Shown: one piece after another, positions 50,782-60,345 of the stretch
How the letters are laid out: each line of letters opens with the position of its first letter
How positions within the stretch are numbered: position 1 is the first letter of the stretch
NCBI GenBank assembly: GCA_034435375.1
Contig: DAOTXR010000086.1
Location: forward strand, 1-64,000
Direction: 5' to 3'
DNA length: 64,000 nt
DNA from: DAOTXR01 sp034435375
GTDB lineage: Bacteria; Chloroflexota; Anaerolineae; Aggregatilineales; UBA3940
Position numbers and translations under genes: made by a program
The notes under the pieces: model-generated
Told to the model about the DNA's origin: nothing
The model's input: only the letters and a program-made list of their open reading frames with translations
The model's database searches: none

Positions 50782-50786
50782 TCAGC

Positions 50787-51689
50787 CTACCCCGACGAGT
50801 CAACAGCAGGCAGGGCGCCAGGTTCGGGGTGGACGGTCACGTCAGCTCCTGGCGCAACGCTGCGGACGGTCTCCTCGACCCGATCGAGCAGCTCGTGCAC
50901 GTCATCAAGTGAACGGCGACCATCGACGACCACATGAACGTCGATGAACAGGCGCGCGCCGGAAGGTCGCACCCGGACCTGATGGCCATCCAGCACGCCG
51001 GGCATGGCCTCAATGGCTTGCTCGATCCGTTCAGACAACCCCGTCGGGGCCCGGTCGAGCAGAGCATCAATGCTGCGCTTGCCCAGCGCGACGCTCACGT
51101 AGATCACGATCAGCGACACCCCCAAGGCAGCAACCGAGTCGGCTCTGGCCAGGAAATCCCAACGCGGGCCGAGCAGCTCGCTCAGCTTGACGCCGATCAG
51201 GCCCAGGATGACGACGGACGAACTCCAGATGTCGGTGCTGAAATGCAGGGCATCGGCCTCAAGCGCCTGGCTGCTATACTTTCGAGCAGCACGGTACAAC
51301 ACGCGAGACCGCGAAAAGTCGATCACAATCGAGATACCCATGACCAGGAATGACCAGAAGGTCACTTCTACTTCCACCGTTTTGAAAAACAGTCGGTGGA
51401 CTGCCTCGTAGATGATCCACACACAGGTGACAAGCAGCAGGAACGTCTCGAACAGCGCGGAGATGTTCTCAACCTTGCCATGGCCATACAGATGTGCATC
51501 GTCGGCAGGCTTGTCAGCAACGCGGACGGCAAAGAAGGTCACTAAGGCGGCCACCAGATCAAGGCCGGAGTGGGCAGCTTCGGCAAGAATACCCAGGCTG
51601 CCGGTTAACAGACCAACGACGATCTTGAAGGCCGTCAGGCCGATGGCGGCAATCACGGAGCTAAGAGCAGCTCCGCGTTTTTCCTGCAT
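50787..51689 (-). CDS. Cation diffusion facilitator (CDF) transporter
   Basis: A 300-aa inner-membrane protein with six helices and a cytosolic C-terminal ferredoxin-like domain (about residues 205-290). The metal-site motifs are HSGLD in helix II (about residues 41-45) and DALHFSTD in helix V, giving the Asp/His set of zinc, iron or manganese exporters in this family. The C-terminal domain contains ARLFIDVHVVVDGRRSLDDVHEL, which regulates the dimer. GAGGGA precedes the ATG at 51,689 by 6 bases; upstream in-frame ATGs lack an SD. The metal cannot be assigned. Confidence 0.88.
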   Translation of the reverse strand: MQEKRGAALSSVIAAIGLTAFKIVVGLLTGSLGILAEAAHSGLDLVAALVTFFAVRVADKPADDAHLYGHGKVENISALFETFLLLVTCVWIIYEAVHRLFFKTVEVEVTFWSFLVMGISIVIDFSRSRVLYRAARKYSSQALEADALHFSTDIWSSSVVILGLIGVKLSELLGPRWDFLARADSVAALGVSLIVIYVSVALGKRSIDALLDRAPTGLSERIEQAIEAMPGVLDGHQVRVRPSGARLFIDVHVVVDGRRSLDDVHELLDRVEETVRSVAPGADVTVHPEPGALPAVDSSG

Positions 51690-51833
51690 GGCAGTTCCCT
51701 CAGGCGTCATGCTTTCGACCATACCCACCCCGCAAAGCACAAGTCACACACAGGACAAGCAGAATTCAGACATTATACGTCACTTTGCCCCCCGGCGTTA
51801 CTGATGTTTGTCATCGACCTGAGCATGCCCCAG

Positions 51834-54056
51834 TCACAGCGGCTCTTTGCGCCGGGACTCGGACCAGAAGACGCGCACATGTGTGCCACGTCCAGCCTGG
51901 GCGTCGATTCTCAGCACAGCATCGACCTCTCTGGCTCTCTCGACCATAATGCCCAGCCCTAGATGATCGGATGACACCTGGCTGGGGTCAAAGCCCTGGC
52001 CATCGTCATCGATGCGCAGTTCGACGCCTTCCGGCAGGTAACGGAGCGTGACGGAGGCCCGGCTGGCGTTGGCATGCTTGGCAACGTTGTTGAGCGCCTC
52101 CTGGGCGATGCGGTAGAACGCGATTTTGACATCAGGCGGAAGGGTACGCTGCCCTTCCTTAACCACCCCAATCGGCACACGTACCCGCCCCGTGATTGAC
52201 TCGGCAAGCTGGCGTAGCAGGTCGACCAGGTCGGCATCCACCAGGACCGCCGGGCGCAGCTCCAGCAACAGGGTGCGCATCTCGGCCAGCGCACCGCGCG
52301 TGAGCTGACGGAGTTCTTCAAGGCGCTGGAGGCCCGCTTCACGGTCGCGTTCCCAGAGGCGGGGCAGCACCTCGGCGATCAGGCTGGCGGAAAAGAGCGT
52401 CTGAGTCACAGCATCGTGCAGCTCACGGGCTAGCCGTTGCCGCTCCTCGATGGTCGCCGCCTGCTGAGCCTGCTCGTATAGTCGGGCATTCTCGATGGCG
52501 ATCCCGATCTGGTTGCCAACCGAGACCAGCAGATCGACGTCTGCCTGGTCGAAATGACGCAACCGGCGCGTGGCAACCGACAGCACGCCCTGAACCTGCC
52601 CCTTGGCAACCAGAGGGATATTGGCTCCCGACCGGTAGCCCTCAGACAGGATCTGTGGAGACGCTTCGGGATAGAGCAGCAGATCGTCGATGATAAAGGG
52701 ATCGCCAGTGCTTGCCGTCCGGCGCGGACCTGGAAGGGGTCCGGCCCGTGCAATGTCCTCCGAGATTCCTCGGTCACAGGCAAGCTCAAGCTCACCCGTC
52801 TTGTGGTTCCGGAGGTAGATCAGCCCAGATTCAAAAGATAGCACCTCCAACACCTTGTCGAGAGTGGAGGCAAGCATAGCCTCCAGGTCCAGCGACTGGC
52901 TGACCGTTTGAGCGATGGCATTGACGGTCATCAGGTCGCGGGTGCGATCGGCAACACGCTGCTCAAGAGCGGCGTAAGACTCGCAGAGCTGGTCAGACAT
53001 GCGGTTGAACTGTCGCGCCAGGTCCTCAAGCTCGTCCCCCGAATGTGAGACAATCCTCAGCCCAAAATTGCCGCTGGCGACCTCCTGTGCGGCCACGATC
53101 ATCTCCCGGATGGGGTGGGTCACGCGGGCGCTGCCGATGGCAGCGACGAAAGCTGGGATCGCAACCCCCAGGCCCAGCAGCATGAACAGGAAATAACGGT
53201 AAGCCCGTCCAGAACGGCTCAGCACAGACCAGTGTTCCTCGGCCACCAGACTCCAAGAAGTGCCAGGCACTGGCGCAAAGCTGGCAACGATGTCATACCC
53301 ATGAACATCACGGGTGCGCAAGGCTCCTGACTCGCCACGCAACACCCGTTGCACTGCCTCCTGCGAGGAGAAAACCTCGCCAGTATGACTGGGGTCAGAG
53401 TGATAGATGATGCGGCCATGTCCATCGACCAGGAAGACATTGCCGCTGACGCCAGTACGCAGCCAGGCAAGATCGCCATAGAAGGTACTGGCCGGGGTCG
53501 CGCCGAGGCGAAACATACCGGCAAGTACTCCCACACACTCGTCCTGCTCGCTGGCAATGGGCACAGCCACCACAATCACCTCAGCGCCGTCTGGACCATC
53601 GGCCAGAATATTGGAGAAGGTTGGAGCTTGCGAATGGAACGTCTCAGCAAAGTAGGAGCGATCTGACCAGTCCTGGCCGATGATGTCTGAGCGCAGCGGT
53701 TGGGCAGCAGTGACCTGCCCCAGGGCGTTGAGGATGACGACGCCGCCGTCGAAGATTGCCAGGCGATGGCTGTCACTCGCAAGCGCCCTCTGCTGAACAG
53801 AGGCTACGCCTTGATAGATATCCGCGACACGGGCCTCGTTGGCAAGGACTTCAGCATACTGCTCAACCTCGGCAGCGAGCTGCTCGGCTGTGAGGCGAGC
53901 CAGGTCCTTGTCTCGCTCGATCACCAGACTTTCAGTGACCTGCTGGTAGGCGGCCATGGTCACCATCGCCACAGCCACCAGCGTGATGGCCGCTGGCGCG
54001 AACGACCAGAGGATGATTTTGGTGCGCAGGCTCCCCCACCGGATGCCGAAAAACAT
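51834..54056 (-). CDS. NarL-type membrane sensor histidine kinase with Cache-like, HAMP and GAF domains
   Basis: A 740-aa protein. A first helix (about residues 13-37), an extracytoplasmic double-Cache-like sensor (about 40-290, with DWSDRSYFAETF typical of dCACHE) and a second helix (300-322) are followed by HAMP (about 323-375), a short coiled coil, GAF (about 385-535), HisKA_3 with the phosphoacceptor His547 in ARELHDAVTQTLF, and HATPase_c (about 630-735, ending GRGTHVRVFW). This class normally pairs with a LuxR-type regulator, but none is encoded adjacent. It lies 36 bases after the stop of the polytopic membrane protein gene and may share its promoter at 55.8 kb. Confidence 0.9.
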   Translation of the reverse strand: MFFGIRWGSLRTKIILWSFAPAAITLVAVAMVTMAAYQQVTESLVIERDKDLARLTAEQLAAEVEQYAEVLANEARVADIYQGVASVQQRALASDSHRLAIFDGGVVILNALGQVTAAQPLRSDIIGQDWSDRSYFAETFHSQAPTFSNILADGPDGAEVIVVAVPIASEQDECVGVLAGMFRLGATPASTFYGDLAWLRTGVSGNVFLVDGHGRIIYHSDPSHTGEVFSSQEAVQRVLRGESGALRTRDVHGYDIVASFAPVPGTSWSLVAEEHWSVLSRSGRAYRYFLFMLLGLGVAIPAFVAAIGSARVTHPIREMIVAAQEVASGNFGLRIVSHSGDELEDLARQFNRMSDQLCESYAALEQRVADRTRDLMTVNAIAQTVSQSLDLEAMLASTLDKVLEVLSFESGLIYLRNHKTGELELACDRGISEDIARAGPLPGPRRTASTGDPFIIDDLLLYPEASPQILSEGYRSGANIPLVAKGQVQGVLSVATRRLRHFDQADVDLLVSVGNQIGIAIENARLYEQAQQAATIEERQRLARELHDAVTQTLFSASLIAEVLPRLWERDREAGLQRLEELRQLTRGALAEMRTLLLELRPAVLVDADLVDLLRQLAESITGRVRVPIGVVKEGQRTLPPDVKIAFYRIAQEALNNVAKHANASRASVTLRYLPEGVELRIDDDGQGFDPSQVSSDHLGLGIMVERAREVDAVLRIDAQAGRGTHVRVFWSESRRKEPL

Positions 54057-54092
54057 GTTCTTACCCCCTGAGCCGTGGTGGACGGTCTGCCT

Positions 54093-55682
54093 TTAGGGCC
54101 AGTCCGGCGGCGGGTACCACACTGCTGCCCAGGGCATCTCAGGCTCCGCGCGTCTAAACCCGATCAGGGCTTGCAGGGCTGGTGTGCTACTCACCTGTTC
54201 CAGCTTGTCGAGAGGATAGACGTAGTAGGGAATCTGGGTTCGATACTTCTCGTAGCGAGCCAGGACTCTCTCTCCCTCAGCTTGCGAAGCCACAAACCCA
54301 CGCTCGATCCAGTGTCTGACGATGCCCTGAAGCGCTTGTTCATCCGCCTCCGGCACAAACGCCAGGATGGCCGAAGCATCCTCCGGCAGCGGCATGGTGT
54401 AAGGCGGAATGAAATCAGGAGAAGGAGCCTCAACGCCAAGAGCGCTGTTGTAGTACCACGGTATCCAGTTATTGCAAAAGCAATAGACCGGACGATTTTC
54501 TGCCTTGCCTCTGTGCATGGCCTCATCGATCAGCGGAAAGGCTGTGCGGGTATAACGGGCAAGTTCGAACAGACTGTCAAACAGGCTCAGGGGAACCAGC
54601 ATCAAGATCGCCAGACGCCAGGCCAAGCGAGAGGCTCTCGCAGTTCCTGGGCTTTGGGCCAGCCGACGCAGAAATCCACGCACAACAACAAGCGATAAGA
54701 TAACCGCCGGAGCATACAGCCCTGCTAGCAGTCGCCCAATCACAAAGATGTGCATGGCGGCCCTGTACTGGTAATAACCGGCAACAATGGCTGTCAGCAA
54801 AAACGCGGCATTGAGGACGCGGTTGCTCTTTTCCCAGAAGAGCGGATACAGCCAGCCAAGCATCAGAAAAAGTGCGCGAGGAAGGCCATTCCCAAGCCAG
54901 AGTGTGAACCACAGGTGACGATAGTCGATGAGCATCTCGTTTGTGATCCACTTGTTAACTTCACCCCGCGAAGCACGAAGCCAATAGAACCAGACCCCTG
55001 TGTGATAACGCGCCAGAACCTCTGTCGCCAGGTACACCCCCAGAGGCGTGAGGACCCACAACGCGATATGCTGCCAGGTACGCGGACGGAGACCCATGAG
55101 CGTGGAAGTCAGAAGCCACACCACAACAGGAACGCTGAAACTCATGTGGCTAAGCACAGCAAAAGCAAAGGACAGATTGGCCCAGGCAAAGCGCTCGTGA
55201 GCATAGAGCGCCAACCCCACCAGAAAGAAGGCCAGCGGGTAGGCAAGATGCATACGCATGTAATAGCCCACCAGGGGAAGGGACAGGTAGATCAACACAA
55301 CCAGCGCGGCCCAACGCCGTGAGGCCAGCGCTTTCTCAGCGAACATCGCCAAGCTGGCCGCCCCGACCATTCCTAAAACCACAAAGAGCACCGTCTCAAC
55401 CTGCGGGCTAGGCCCCAAGATGAAGTACAGCCCGCGCAGAAGGTACATTGGAATGACCTTATTCCCGGCATACGCCCAGTTATTAAAACGCCCCAATGCC
55501 TCCACTGGCTGAGTGGGAGTGTCGAAGTGTAGCCAGTATGTGCTGCGATCGATCGAGGCCAGGGCAAACACCAGATAGGCGCAGGCACAGAGCAGGGGAA
55601 GTGACCACTCACGAGACAGCGCCTCTCGGAGATAATCGCCAAGTCCCGATCGGGTCGATGCTACTGCCGTAGGAGCTGCCAC
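54093..55682 (-). CDS. Polytopic membrane protein, glycosyltransferase-like or unknown
   Basis: A 529-aa protein with about ten to eleven membrane helices and a C-terminal soluble part (about residues 395-529). The layout, with an early acidic loop (DRSTYWLHFDTPTQP) and a terminal soluble domain, resembles membrane glycosyltransferases of the GT-C kind, but no firm motif is seen. The start is GTG 55,682 because AGGAGGTG lies 5 bases upstream; a longer frame overlaps the promoter. The C-terminal part has paired Trp/Tyr/Cys clusters (FCNNWIPWYYN). The kinase gene follows in the same direction after 36 bases. Confidence 0.65.
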   Translation of the reverse strand: MAAPTAVASTRSGLGDYLREALSREWSLPLLCACAYLVFALASIDRSTYWLHFDTPTQPVEALGRFNNWAYAGNKVIPMYLLRGLYFILGPSPQVETVLFVVLGMVGAASLAMFAEKALASRRWAALVVLIYLSLPLVGYYMRMHLAYPLAFFLVGLALYAHERFAWANLSFAFAVLSHMSFSVPVVVWLLTSTLMGLRPRTWQHIALWVLTPLGVYLATEVLARYHTGVWFYWLRASRGEVNKWITNEMLIDYRHLWFTLWLGNGLPRALFLMLGWLYPLFWEKSNRVLNAAFLLTAIVAGYYQYRAAMHIFVIGRLLAGLYAPAVILSLVVVRGFLRRLAQSPGTARASRLAWRLAILMLVPLSLFDSLFELARYTRTAFPLIDEAMHRGKAENRPVYCFCNNWIPWYYNSALGVEAPSPDFIPPYTMPLPEDASAILAFVPEADEQALQGIVRHWIERGFVASQAEGERVLARYEKYRTQIPYYVYPLDKLEQVSSTPALQALIGFRRAEPEMPWAAVWYPPPDWP

Positions 55683-55767
55683 GGGTACACCTCCTGTTTG
55701 AGAAGGGTGTGTTGGACACAGGTGGGAGCAATCTCCTTGCAGCTCTCCGCTGAGGAATCCAGAACCG

Positions 55768-55796
55768 TGTATATCGTAGTCTTGACAGTCTGGCAA
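55768..55796 (-). promoter_or_regulatory. Probable promoter of the membrane protein/NarL-type kinase unit
   Basis: On the minus strand TTGCCA (55,791-55,796) and TATACA (55,768-55,773) are separated by 17 bases. Transcription would start near 55,761, about 80 bases before the GTG start. Confidence 0.6.
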
Positions 55797-55930
55797 GCCG
55801 TTGGCGCTCTCAATCCAGAGGAGCTATTGCACAATGAGATGGGGTCTCAGAGATGCAAGCGGCAACTGACGCCCTTCGACTCAATGCGCTCTTCCGGGCG
55901 TTGAACAAGCCGAGGAAGCTTTCATAGTCC

Positions 55931-56824
55931 CTACTTGACTGCGCCCAGCGTCAGGCCACCCAGGAAGTAACGTTGCAGGAGGATGAAAACTAGCACAGTC
56001 GGGATCGTGGCCAGCAACGCCCCGGCCACAATGACTGTCCAGTCCATGACGTACTGCCCTTGCAGCACAGCCAGCCCTGCGGTGACCGGCTTGAGCGCAT
56101 CACTGCGCAGCAGGACAATAGCCCACAGGTAGTCATTAAAAATCCAGGTGAACTCGAGGGTTGACACAGCCGCCACAGCAGGCATGGTCAGCGGCAGCAT
56201 GATTTGCCAGAAGATACGAAACTCACTGCACCCGTCGATGCGTGCGGCCTCCATGATCTCGCCCGGCACGGTGCGCATGTAGTTCCTCAGCACAAACGTG
56301 CAGAAGCCGAGCTGAAACGCCGTGTGAAATGCGATCAGCCCCCAGTAGGTATCGTACAGCCCAAGGGCATCCGTCAGGCGGAAGACGGGCAACATCAACA
56401 CCTGAAAGGGCAACATCATGCCGGCAACATAGGTGAGCAAAATCAGCCGGTTGCCGCGAAACTTGAAGCGGGCCAGGGCATAGGCCGAAAGACACGAGAA
56501 AAACAGGGTGAGCGCCAGCGAGGGCAGCGTGATGATAAAGCTGTTGGGCAGGTAGTGGTTCAGGCCGCCACGTTCCCAGGCGGCCCTGAAGTTGGTCACC
56601 ACAAATTCTTGGGGGATGGAAAAGGGTCCACCCTGCAGAAGAATGTCATCGTTGGTGCGGAAGGCCGTGAGCAGTGCTACGAACATCGGCACCAGCCATA
56701 GGATGGTCAGAATCACCAGCCCCACAAAGCCCAGCACGCGCCACGGAGAGGCAAAGAACTTGGCCCTCGCCTGCGCTTTCGTCTGAGCTTCAGCTTTGGC
56801 TAGAATGGCTGCTCGATCGGTCAT
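55931..56824 (-). CDS. Sugar ABC transporter permease, MalG type (operon A)
   Basis: A 297-aa inner-membrane subunit with six helices. The ATPase-coupling EAA loop is present as EAARIDGCSEFRIFWQIMLP (about residues 195-214). The C-terminal GGLTLGAVK ending is typical of the MalG group. GGGGGAGA lies 7 bases before the ATG at 56,824. It is the last gene of the lacI-binding protein-MalF-MalG series. No MalK-like ATPase is in the window, so a shared multitask ATPase elsewhere in the genome is likely. Confidence 0.9.
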   Translation of the reverse strand: MTDRAAILAKAEAQTKAQARAKFFASPWRVLGFVGLVILTILWLVPMFVALLTAFRTNDDILLQGGPFSIPQEFVVTNFRAAWERGGLNHYLPNSFIITLPSLALTLFFSCLSAYALARFKFRGNRLILLTYVAGMMLPFQVLMLPVFRLTDALGLYDTYWGLIAFHTAFQLGFCTFVLRNYMRTVPGEIMEAARIDGCSEFRIFWQIMLPLTMPAVAAVSTLEFTWIFNDYLWAIVLLRSDALKPVTAGLAVLQGQYVMDWTVIVAGALLATIPTVLVFILLQRYFLGGLTLGAVK

Positions 56825-56846
56825 GGCCGGATCTCCCCCCAATTGC

Positions 56847-57731
56847 TCAATACTCCATCTCGGTCTGCAGAACGCGCCACAGGTAGATGAAGATAAACAC
56901 CAGACTGATGAGGAACAGGATCACCGAAATGGCCGCGCCGTATCCCATCTTGTAATTGTTGAAAGCCTCGATGTACATGAAGTTCGCCAGAACGCTTGAT
57001 GAGTTGTAAGGGCCGCCGCGCGTCATCACCGAGACCAGATCGAAGGCTCGCAGCGAGTCGATGATGCTGATCACCACCACAATCACCGTGACTGGCGATA
57101 GCAGCGGAAAGACGACCCTCCAGAAAGTCTGCCACGGGTTGCAACCGTCCACTCGCGATGCATCGACCAGGCTAGGATCAACACCTTGAAGCCCGGCCAA
57201 GTACAACACCATGACGTAACCCACCTGCCGCCAGATGGCCACGCCGATGATGGCCCACATGACCAACTCTCGCTCGCTCAGCCAGCCGCGGGCCAGCGAG
57301 TCCAGCCCGATGAGTCTCAACACCTGGTTGATCAGGCCAAAAGCCGGGTTATACATCCATGACCAGATCAGGCCAGTGACAACCAGGGACAGCACCATGG
57401 GTGAGTAGAAGGCGGCCTTAAAAAACCTCGCCCCAGGAATCTCGCGGTTCAGGGCCACAGCCAAGCCGAGGCCAGCAGCAATTGGAATCGTGATGAAGCT
57501 CACCACCCATTTCAGGTTGTTGGCCAGGGAGGTATAGAAGATGGGGTCCTCAAACAGTCGCTGATAGTTGCGAAAGCCGATAAACCCTGGCGTGGATATG
57601 CCATCCCAGTTGGTGAGGCTGAGGTAGAACGTGTAACACATTGGCCCGATGACCCAGATCAGATACAGGATCATGGGTATCGCCAGGAACAGATAGGGCG
57701 TCAGGCTGGAGATGTGTCTCCGGTGAAGCAT
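56847..57731 (-). CDS. Sugar ABC transporter permease, MalF type (operon A)
   Basis: A 294-aa inner-membrane subunit with six helices. It opens with the PYLFLAIPMILYLIWVI segment typical of CUT1 MalF proteins and has the coupling loop DASRVDGCNPWQTFWRVVFP near residues 188-207. The ATG at 57,731 directly follows GGGGAGGTTCC; the longer frame contains no family residues. The MalG gene starts 22 bases after its stop. A perfect hairpin lies upstream, between it and the binding-protein gene. Confidence 0.9.
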   Translation of the reverse strand: MLHRRHISSLTPYLFLAIPMILYLIWVIGPMCYTFYLSLTNWDGISTPGFIGFRNYQRLFEDPIFYTSLANNLKWVVSFITIPIAAGLGLAVALNREIPGARFFKAAFYSPMVLSLVVTGLIWSWMYNPAFGLINQVLRLIGLDSLARGWLSERELVMWAIIGVAIWRQVGYVMVLYLAGLQGVDPSLVDASRVDGCNPWQTFWRVVFPLLSPVTVIVVVISIIDSLRAFDLVSVMTRGGPYNSSSVLANFMYIEAFNNYKMGYGAAISVILFLISLVFIFIYLWRVLQTEMEY

Positions 57732-57832
57732 GGAACCTCCCCTGACCATATGGTTGACAGCAGCGAGCGGGTTTATAATTCTTGAGGCTGACCTCAGCCT
57801 ACCCGCCCTGAGCATGATTGTAGGGCGGAGTG

Positions 57833-57862
57833 GAGGAGCCCGTGGTGAGGCACGGGCTCCTC
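57833..57862 (-). promoter_or_regulatory. Intercistronic hairpin between binding-protein and MalF genes (operon A)
   Basis: GAGGAGCCCGTG and CACGGGCTCCTC form a perfect 12-bp stem with a 6-nt loop, 14 bases after the binding-protein stop. There is no T-tract. Further small inverted repeats follow (57,803-57,828, and AGGCTGA/TCAGCCT at about 57,784-57,799). By analogy with malE-malF and similar operons, it may protect the upstream mRNA from 3' decay or attenuate the permease genes. Confidence 0.75.
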
Positions 57863-57876
57863 GGCCTGCTCAGCAG

Positions 57877-59220
57877 CTATTCCTCGGCAAAGATCTCCAA
57901 ACGGGCAGCCTCAAGGCGAGCCAGGATGTCATCGATGTTCTCAGGGTTATCCCAAAACTCCATGAATCCCGCCATGCCTTCCTCGGCCATCTCTGGAGTC
58001 GTGTCGCGGTCATAGAACTGCGCCACGTAGTCCGCGCCCTGGATCAGAGCAATGCCCTCCCGCTGGGCCTCGGTGAAGCCGGATGTGTCCACACCCATGT
58101 TGGTGGGCAGACGACCCAGTTCCTCCGCCAAGTACTGCTGGGCTTCCACAGAGCCAAGATAGGCCAGCAGCGCTTTGGCAGCTTCGGGATGTTGGGCATT
58201 GGCTGCGATAAAGTAGCCATCTGTGGGAGCATCTTCCCCGATGGGGACATTCGGATCGATGATCGGGAAGCGGAAGAAGCCCAGATCGTCCACTGCCTCC
58301 GCCGGGTAGTTGTCACGGATGAAGTCGCCCATCAGGTACATGGCCGCCTCACCGTTGACCATGAACGGCAGCACCTCTGACCAGCTATAGGCGGCAGGAT
58401 TCTCGATGAAGTAGCCGTTCTCGATCAGCGGCCCCCAGTAGTCGGTGAAGACGCGCCTGACGCGCTCGTCGGTGTAGCTTTCCTTGCCCAGCATCAGGTT
58501 GATGTGGAACTCAGGTCCGTTGACGCGCATGTTGAGGTAATCGAACCAGGCCGCTGAGGTCCACGGATACTTGGTGCCGATGGCAATCGGCGCAACGCCG
58601 TTCTGCTTGAGAGTCTCGCACACCTGGAGGAACTCTTCCCACGTCTCAGGCTCTTCCAGGCCATACTTCTCGAAAGTGGACTTGCTATAGTAGATAGCCC
58701 ACCAATACCAGCTCGTGGGCAGGAAGTACTGCTTGCCGTCTACGGTGCTCAAGGCCCGGAAACCCGCAGGATAGCTCTCGTTCCAGCCTTCGGATTCCCA
58801 CAAGTCGCTGATATCCATGATCAGGCCCTTGTCGATGAAGAAACGGGCCCGGTTGCCAGCGAACCAGGTCATCACGTCCGGCGGAGTGGAGGCCGTCAGA
58901 TAGGCGCGAATGGCTTGTTTGAAGTCCTCGTGGGCTACAGTGCTGTGCACCACATCATAGCCGGAAAGCTCCTCGAACCTGGCCACCAGCTCTTTGTCGG
59001 CGGCTTGGGGAGCCGGGTCGCTCGCATAAGAGTTGTAGATCACGATCTCCCGCTCGATCGTCTGCGGCGGAACCGTGACCTCAACCGTCTGGATGACCGG
59101 CTCGCCCGCTACTTCGACCTCTTGCGTCACATAGATCGTCTCAGGCTCAGGGGCGGCGCAGGCGGTCAGCAGGGCCAGACAGGTCATCAGAACGATCAAT
59201 GGAACCAAGACCTTCTTCAC
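57877..59220 (-). CDS. Sugar ABC transporter substrate-binding lipoprotein (operon A)
   Basis: A 447-aa exported lipoprotein of the family-1 solute-binding proteins. The signal peptide ends at the lipobox LLTAC. A Val/Thr/Glu-rich tether (about residues 23-60, YVTQEVEVAGEPVIQTVEVT) follows, then the two-lobed binding domain with EREIVIYNSYASD, ASTPPDVMTWFAGN, YYSKSTFEKYGLEEPETWEE, and PDNPENID near the end. The start is GTG; GAGGGAG lies upstream. The ligand is probably a carbohydrate but is not identifiable. The gene starts 89 bases after the lacI stop, so it is probably read from the lacI promoter. Confidence 0.9.
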   Translation of the reverse strand: MKKVLVPLIVLMTCLALLTACAAPEPETIYVTQEVEVAGEPVIQTVEVTVPPQTIEREIVIYNSYASDPAPQAADKELVARFEELSGYDVVHSTVAHEDFKQAIRAYLTASTPPDVMTWFAGNRARFFIDKGLIMDISDLWESEGWNESYPAGFRALSTVDGKQYFLPTSWYWWAIYYSKSTFEKYGLEEPETWEEFLQVCETLKQNGVAPIAIGTKYPWTSAAWFDYLNMRVNGPEFHINLMLGKESYTDERVRRVFTDYWGPLIENGYFIENPAAYSWSEVLPFMVNGEAAMYLMGDFIRDNYPAEAVDDLGFFRFPIIDPNVPIGEDAPTDGYFIAANAQHPEAAKALLAYLGSVEAQQYLAEELGRLPTNMGVDTSGFTEAQREGIALIQGADYVAQFYDRDTTPEMAEEGMAGFMEFWDNPENIDDILARLEAARLEIFAEE

Positions 59221-59309
59221 GGCTTTCTTCTCCCTCTAAACAATCGTGATGGTCGCACAATCATGCGGGATAAAGTGTCATTCTGGTGATGCGATAGTCC
59301 CTCCTTTCC

Positions 59310-60329
59310 CTATGGACCTTTAAGTCTCACACATGAGGCTCGCTCGATGAGCCGAGCCTTAAAAAACACCTGTTTGGGATTCTGAGGAGGAGTGGCCAGC
59401 GCCCGGATGAGAAGCTGTACAGATCGCTGGCCCAGCAAGTCAAAGGGTTGACGCAAGGTAGTCAGAGGAGGCTCAAGGTAGGCGGCCAGGGGAATGTCGT
59501 CATAGCCGATGACCGAGACATCCTGTGGAACCCGAAGCCCAACATCGCGCAGACAGCGAATAACCCCGGCTGCCATACGGTCGTTCTGCACAAAAACGGC
59601 GGTGAATTCAGGACCGGTCTCCAGCATCTGCCGGATGGCCCGGTAGCCCGATTCGGTCGACCAGTCCCCCGTACCTATCAGGCGGTTTTGGGTATCCAGG
59701 CCGGCCTCATCGAGAGCACGCTGGTAGCCTTCCAAGCGATCCAGACTGCATTCCTCATTCAGAGGCCCGGTCAGGGTCGCAATACGTTCGTGGCCTAGAT
59801 CGATCAGATAGCAGGTCGCCTCGTAACCACCCAGTTCATCGTCGCAGCGGACGGAGGAAATAGGCTCCCCACGCGGCGCGTTGCCCAGGTAAACGACGGC
59901 CATCCCTTTCTCAATCAGCGGCTGAAAGAACCGGTGACGCTCATCGGCATAGGGATTGATAGCCAGCAGGCCATCAACCTGACGGAGCAACATCTCCTGG
60001 AGGGCGGCTTCGGCATCCCCGTCAGTCAAGGCGCTGGCAGTCAGGACGAAATAGCCCTGGCGGCGGGCCTCAGCTTGGGCGCCTTCGATCATGCTGGCAA
60101 AGGTATAATCGGTCAGGTTGGGGACAATGCAACCCAGCGTACAGGTGCGACCCGCCACCATGCTACGCGCGATGGCGCTGGGGCGGTAATCCAACTCCTG
60201 AATGGCCAATAAGACCCGCTCGCGCGTCTCAGGATTGACTTCTGCTTTGTCGTTGATGACTCTTGAGACTGTCTGACGAGAGACGCCGGCTCGGGCTGCA
60301 ACGTCCTTGATCGTGGGCCTGTGCTTCAC
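59310..60329 (-). CDS. LacI-family transcriptional regulator
   Basis: A 339-aa DNA-binding protein. The N-terminal helix-turn-helix is TIKDVAARAGVSRQTVSRVI (residues 5-24), followed by the hinge helix near RPSAIARSMV. The periplasmic-binding-protein-like effector domain starts at about 62 (LGCIVPNLTDYTFASMIEGA) and includes the dimer-forming DVSVIGYDDIPLAAYLEPPLTT. The start is GTG with AGGAGG and GGGGAG upstream. It has its own promoter overlapped by two LacI-type operator half-repeats, so autoregulation and control of the downstream sugar operon are likely. The effector is presumably the transported sugar or a derivative. Confidence 0.92.
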   Translation of the reverse strand: MKHRPTIKDVAARAGVSRQTVSRVINDKAEVNPETRERVLLAIQELDYRPSAIARSMVAGRTCTLGCIVPNLTDYTFASMIEGAQAEARRQGYFVLTASALTDGDAEAALQEMLLRQVDGLLAINPYADERHRFFQPLIEKGMAVVYLGNAPRGEPISSVRCDDELGGYEATCYLIDLGHERIATLTGPLNEECSLDRLEGYQRALDEAGLDTQNRLIGTGDWSTESGYRAIRQMLETGPEFTAVFVQNDRMAAGVIRCLRDVGLRVPQDVSVIGYDDIPLAAYLEPPLTTLRQPFDLLGQRSVQLLIRALATPPQNPKQVFFKARLIERASCVRLKGP

Positions 60330-60345
60330 AGCTCCCCGGCCTCCT

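Noticed and set aside
55797..55930. Possible small gene between the membrane protein promoter and MalG
   Set aside because: Short frames only, no SD and no recognisable product.
57752..57778. Plus-strand TTGACA and TATAAT near the MalF start of operon A
   Set aside because: The spacer is only 14 bases and there is no plus-strand gene downstream.
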